DNA from: CAWGXZ01 sp963826695
GTDB taxonomy: Bacteria; Pseudomonadota; Gammaproteobacteria; Burkholderiales; Burkholderiaceae_C
Assembly (NCBI GenBank): GCA_963826695.1
Contig: CAWGXZ010000004.1
Location: forward strand, 1,116,001-1,180,000
DNA length: 64,000 nt
Reading direction: 5' to 3'
The notes under the pieces are model-generated. The model ran no database searches and was not told the DNA's origin. It saw only the letters and a list, made by a program, of their open reading frames with translations. Below, piece after piece: positions 60,948 to 64,000 of this stretch (its first letter is position 1; each line of letters starts with the position of its first letter). Position numbers and translations under genes: made by a program.

Positions 60948-62216
60948 ATGGCTGACAAAAAGGGATCCTCGAACGAAAAGGTGCTTTACTGCTCCTTCTG
61001 CGGCAAGAGTCAGCACGAGGTCAAGAAGCTCATCGCCGGCCCGTCGGTCTTCATCTGCGACGAGTGCATCGAGCTTTGCAACGACATCATCCGCGACGAG
61101 GTGCCCGCTGAAACAGCGGACCCGAAGGCGGCCAAGTCCGATTTGCCGATCCCCAGCGAGATCAAGAGCAGCCTGGATGGCTATGTCATCGGCCAGGAGG
61201 TTGCCAAGCGGACGTTGGCGGTCGCGGTCTACAACCACTACAAACGGCTCAAGCACATGGGCCGCACCAAGGACGAGGTCGAGCTCAGCAAGAGCAACAT
61301 CCTGCTGATCGGCCCGACCGGCAGCGGCAAGACCTTGCTGGCGCAGACGCTTGCCCGGCTGCTCAACGTACCCTTCGTGATTGCCGACGCGACGACGCTG
61401 ACCGAAGCCGGCTACGTCGGCGAAGACGTCGAGAACATCATCCAGAAGCTGCTGCAGAACTGCAACTACGACGTCGAGAAGGCGCAGCGCGGCATCGTCT
61501 ACATCGACGAGATCGACAAGATCTCGCGCAAGGCGGACAACCCGTCGATCACCCGTGATGTGTCGGGCGAGGGTGTGCAGCAGGCTTTGCTCAAGCTGGT
61601 CGAGGGCACGATGGCGTCGGTCCCGCCGCAGGGTGGCCGCAAGCACCCGAACCAGGATTTCCTGCAGATCGACACGACCAACATCCTGTTCATCTGTGGC
61701 GGCGCTTTCGACGGTCTGGAGAAAGTGATTCAGAACCGGTCCGAGAAGTCGGGTATCGGCTTCGGCGCGACCGTCAAGACCAAGAGCGAGCGGCGCGTCA
61801 GCGAAGTCTTCCGCGAGGTCGAGCCCGAGGACCTGATCAAGTTCGGCCTGATTCCCGAGCTTGTCGGTCGCCTGCCAGTCGTCGCCACGCTGACCGAACT
61901 GACCGAGGACGCCATGGTGCAGATCCTCACCGAACCTCGCAATGCGCTGCTCAAGCAGTACCAGACGCTGTTCGGCATGGACGGCGTCGAGCTGGAAATC
62001 CGGCCTTCTGCGCTGGTCGCAATTGCCCGCAAGGCCCTGGCGCGCAAGACCGGCGCGCGCGGGCTGCGCTCGATCATGGAGCAGTCGCTGATCGACACCA
62101 TGTTCGATTTGCCGACGCTTTCCGGTGTGGCCAAGGTGGTGGTCGATGAACACACCATCGAAGAGGAGGCAGCTCCCTTGCTCGTTTACCACGAGCAGGC
62201 CAAGGCGAGCGCCTGA
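60948..62216 (+). CDS. clpX: ClpX AAA+ unfoldase
   Basis: ATPase partner of ClpP, 422 residues. The N-terminal zinc site uses Cys15, Cys18, Cys37 and Cys40. Walker A is LIGPTGSGKTLLAQT, Walker B IVYIDEIDKI, and the pore loop GYVGEDVEN. The ClpP-binding loop (KSGIGFGATV) carries the IGF signature. Confidence 0.98.
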   Translation: MADKKGSSNEKVLYCSFCGKSQHEVKKLIAGPSVFICDECIELCNDIIRDEVPAETADPKAAKSDLPIPSEIKSSLDGYVIGQEVAKRTLAVAVYNHYKRLKHMGRTKDEVELSKSNILLIGPTGSGKTLLAQTLARLLNVPFVIADATTLTEAGYVGEDVENIIQKLLQNCNYDVEKAQRGIVYIDEIDKISRKADNPSITRDVSGEGVQQALLKLVEGTMASVPPQGGRKHPNQDFLQIDTTNILFICGGAFDGLEKVIQNRSEKSGIGFGATVKTKSERRVSEVFREVEPEDLIKFGLIPELVGRLPVVATLTELTEDAMVQILTEPRNALLKQYQTLFGMDGVELEIRPSALVAIARKALARKTGARGLRSIMEQSLIDTMFDLPTLSGVAKVVVDEHTIEEEAAPLLVYHEQAKASA

Positions 62217-62262
62217 CGTCCCCCGCCCGAGGGCTCCGGCGGCGCGAATTCAGCGTCGCTTC

Positions 62263-62291
62263 CTTGCAAATGTTGCGCTCGGACCCTACAT
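62263..62291 (+). promoter_or_regulatory. Possible sigma-32 promoter of lon
   Basis: CTTGCAAA (62263-62270) and CCCTACAT (62284-62291) are 13 bp apart and resemble the heat-shock consensus CTTGAAA / CCCCATNT. They lie 26-54 bp before the lon start in the clpX-lon gap. Confidence 0.45.
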
Positions 62292-62316
62292 GGGTTCGAG
62301 AAAGAGAGGTTCCCTC

Positions 62317-64000
62317 ATGTCCGGACATCCCGTTTTACCCGCCGATCCGTTGACGCTGCCGCTGTTGCCGCTGCGCGATGTGGTCGTCTTTCCTCACATG
62401 GTGATTCCGCTGTTCGTGGGGCGCCCCAAGTCGATCAAGGCGCTCGAAGCCGCGATGGAGGCCGGCCGCCAGATCATGCTGGTTGCCCAGAAGGCGGCCG
62501 GCAAGGACGAGCCAAAGCCCGAGGACATGTTCGACGTCGGCTGTGTGTCGACGATCCTGCAGATGCTCAAGCTGCCGGACGGCACCGTGAAGGTGCTCGT
62601 CGAAGGATTGCAGCGCGCCGACACCCACGGCATCAGCGACAACGGCGAGTATTTCGTCGCCGAGGTGACGCCGATCCAGCCCGAGGGCGATGCCAAGCCG
62701 GAGGTCGAAGCGCTGCGCCGCGCGGTGACGCAACAGTTCGATCAGTACGTCAAGCTGAACAAGAAGATTCCCCCGGAAATCCTGACGTCGATCGCCGGCA
62801 TCGACGACGCGGGGCGACTCGCCGACACGATCGCTGCGCACCTGCCGTTGAAGCTCGAGAACAAGCAGTCGATCCTCGATCTGTTCGCGGTCGACAAGCG
62901 CCTGGAAAAGCTGCTCGAGCAGCTCGAGCACGAGGTCGACATCCTGCAGGTCGAGAAGCGCATCCGCGGTCGCGTCAAGCGGCAGATGGAGAAGAGCCAG
63001 CGCGAGTACTACCTCAACGAGCAGGTCAAGGCGATCCAGAAGGAGCTCGGTGACGGCGAAGAAGGCGCCGACATGGAGGAGCTCGAGAAAAAGATCATCG
63101 CCGCGAAGATGCCGAAGGAGGCGCGCAAGAAGGCCGACGCCGAGTTCAAGAAGCTCAAGCTGATGTCGCCGATGTCGGCCGAGGCCACGGTCGTTCGCAA
63201 CTACATCGACACGCTCGTCGCCTTGCCGTGGAACAAGCGCACCAAGATCAAGTACGACCTTCAGCATGCCGAGCAGGTGCTCAACGAGGACCATTACGGC
63301 CTGGAGAAGGTGAAGGACCGCATCCTGGAGTACCTCGCGGTGCAACAGCGCGTCGACAAGGTCAAGGCGCCGATCCTGTGCCTGGTCGGACCCCCGGGTG
63401 TGGGCAAGACCTCGCTCGGCCAGTCGGTCGCGCGTGCGACCGGACGCAAGTTCGTCCGCATGGCACTCGGCGGCGTTCGCGACGAGGCTGAAATCCGCGG
63501 CCACCGTCGCACCTACATCGGTTCGATGCCGGGGAAGGTGCTGCAGAGCCTGTCCAAGGTCGGCACCCGCAATCCGCTGTTCCTGCTCGACGAAATCGAC
63601 AAGCTGGGAATGGATTTCCGCGGCGATCCGTCGAGTGCGTTGCTCGAGGTGCTCGATCCGGAGCAGAACCACACCTTCAGCGACCACTATGTCGAGGTCG
63701 ATTTCGACCTGTCGGACACGATGTTCATCGCCACCTCGAATTCGATGAACATTCCGCCGGCGTTGCTCGACCGGATGGAGGTGATCCGCCTCGCTGGGTA
63801 CACGGAGGATGAAAAGCTCAACATCGCCGAGCGCTACCTGTTGCCCAAGCAGCGCAAGAACAACGGCATCAAGGACGGCGAGGTCGACGTGGCCGAATCC
63901 GCCTTGCGCGGGATCATCCGCTACTACACCCGGGAAGCCGGCGTGCGCTCGCTCGAACGCGAGATCTCGAAAATCTGCCGCAAGGTCGTCAAGGGCCTGC
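62317..64000 (+). CDS. lon: Lon protease, 5' part only
   Basis: ATP-dependent serine protease, cut by the window end after about 561 of roughly 800 codons. The N-domain (LPLLPLRDVVVFPHMVIPLF) and coiled-coil region are complete. The AAA+ module has Walker A GPPGVGKT starting at residue 358, FVRMALGGVRDEAEIRGHRR and the Walker B segment FLLDEIDKL. The Ser-Lys catalytic domain lies outside. GAGAGG precedes ATG 62317. Confidence 0.97.
   Translation, partial: MSGHPVLPADPLTLPLLPLRDVVVFPHMVIPLFVGRPKSIKALEAAMEAGRQIMLVAQKAAGKDEPKPEDMFDVGCVSTILQMLKLPDGTVKVLVEGLQRADTHGISDNGEYFVAEVTPIQPEGDAKPEVEALRRAVTQQFDQYVKLNKKIPPEILTSIAGIDDAGRLADTIAAHLPLKLENKQSILDLFAVDKRLEKLLEQLEHEVDILQVEKRIRGRVKRQMEKSQREYYLNEQVKAIQKELGDGEEGADMEELEKKIIAAKMPKEARKKADAEFKKLKLMSPMSAEATVVRNYIDTLVALPWNKRTKIKYDLQHAEQVLNEDHYGLEKVKDRILEYLAVQQRVDKVKAPILCLVGPPGVGKTSLGQSVARATGRKFVRMALGGVRDEAEIRGHRRTYIGSMPGKVLQSLSKVGTRNPLFLLDEIDKLGMDFRGDPSSALLEVLDPEQNHTFSDHYVEVDFDLSDTMFIATSNSMNIPPALLDRMEVIRLAGYTEDEKLNIAERYLLPKQRKNNGIKDGEVDVAESALRGIIRYYTREAGVRSLEREISKICRKVVKGL

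Noticed and set aside
1..64000. CRISPR arrays, insertion sequences or prophage genes
   Set aside because: No spaced direct repeats, transposase or phage structural motifs were seen anywhere in the window.

Overview
The window is a high-GC, gene-dense piece of a bacterial chromosome, read as core genome of a betaproteobacterium (probably Burkholderiales or a close relative). The main clues are gene order and gene content: separate nuoC and nuoD in a complete nuoA-N operon followed by a DUF2818 gene, cysS / AlkA-type glycosylase / accA in a row, iscRSUA-hscBA-fdx, a Bug-type (tripartite tricarboxylate) solute receptor, and hpnCDE squalene genes. No insertion sequence, prophage, CRISPR array, rRNA or replication origin was found. 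Three tRNAs are present: Ser(GCU), Leu(GAG) and Leu(UAG).

Layout. 1-7 kb: a structured leader, then xseA, sodB, a secreted DUF192 protein on the minus strand, icd, and the ClpS-ClpA adaptor/unfoldase pair. 7-13.3 kb: a minus-strand run read from right to left: periplasmic ppiA, three envelope genes (a TPR protein, a FimV-N-like protein and an L,D-transpeptidase) that each seem to end in the same NTF2/Csd6-like domain, then cytoplasmic ppiB, lpxH and an MtfA-type zinc peptidase. 13.5-20.7 kb: cysS, a DNA glycosylase, accA, tilS, lysC, tRNA-Ser and dusA. 20.8-24.9 kb: a tightly coupled Bug receptor / RraA-like / LeuC-like / LeuD-like operon, then a small lipoprotein. 25.4-33.1 kb: an IscR site, iscRSUA, an internal terminator, hscB-hscA-fdx, tsaD and a lone ABC-type binding protein. 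33.3-38.1 kb: rpsO, pnp, a quinone oxidoreductase, tpiA and secG. 38.2-53.4 kb: tRNA-Leu(GAG), the complete complex I operon and DUF2818. 53.4-58.6 kb: a NUDIX hydrolase, DUF1178, DUF2069, a CBS-pair protein and minus-strand hpnC-hpnD-hpnE. 58.7-64 kb: tRNA-Leu(UAG), tig, clpP, clpX and the 5' part of lon.

How the genes work together. Protein quality control appears twice (clpS-clpA; tig-clpP-clpX-lon). Iron-sulfur assembly (isc) lies near its largest client, complex I. The minus-strand envelope block combines peptidoglycan-modifying, scaffold-like and lipid A genes. hpnCDE would supply squalene, presumably for hopanoids, although no cyclase is in view.

Points most worth a second look: a single-base frameshift in nuoF; the three adjacent envelope genes sharing a C-terminal domain; the second-copy-looking leuCD operon with an RraA-like aldolase and a solute receptor; a strong terminator inside the isc operon; and three unusually perfect inverted repeats, near 184-220, 7045-7074 and 58677-58707. 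All identifications come from reading the sequence. No database search was run.
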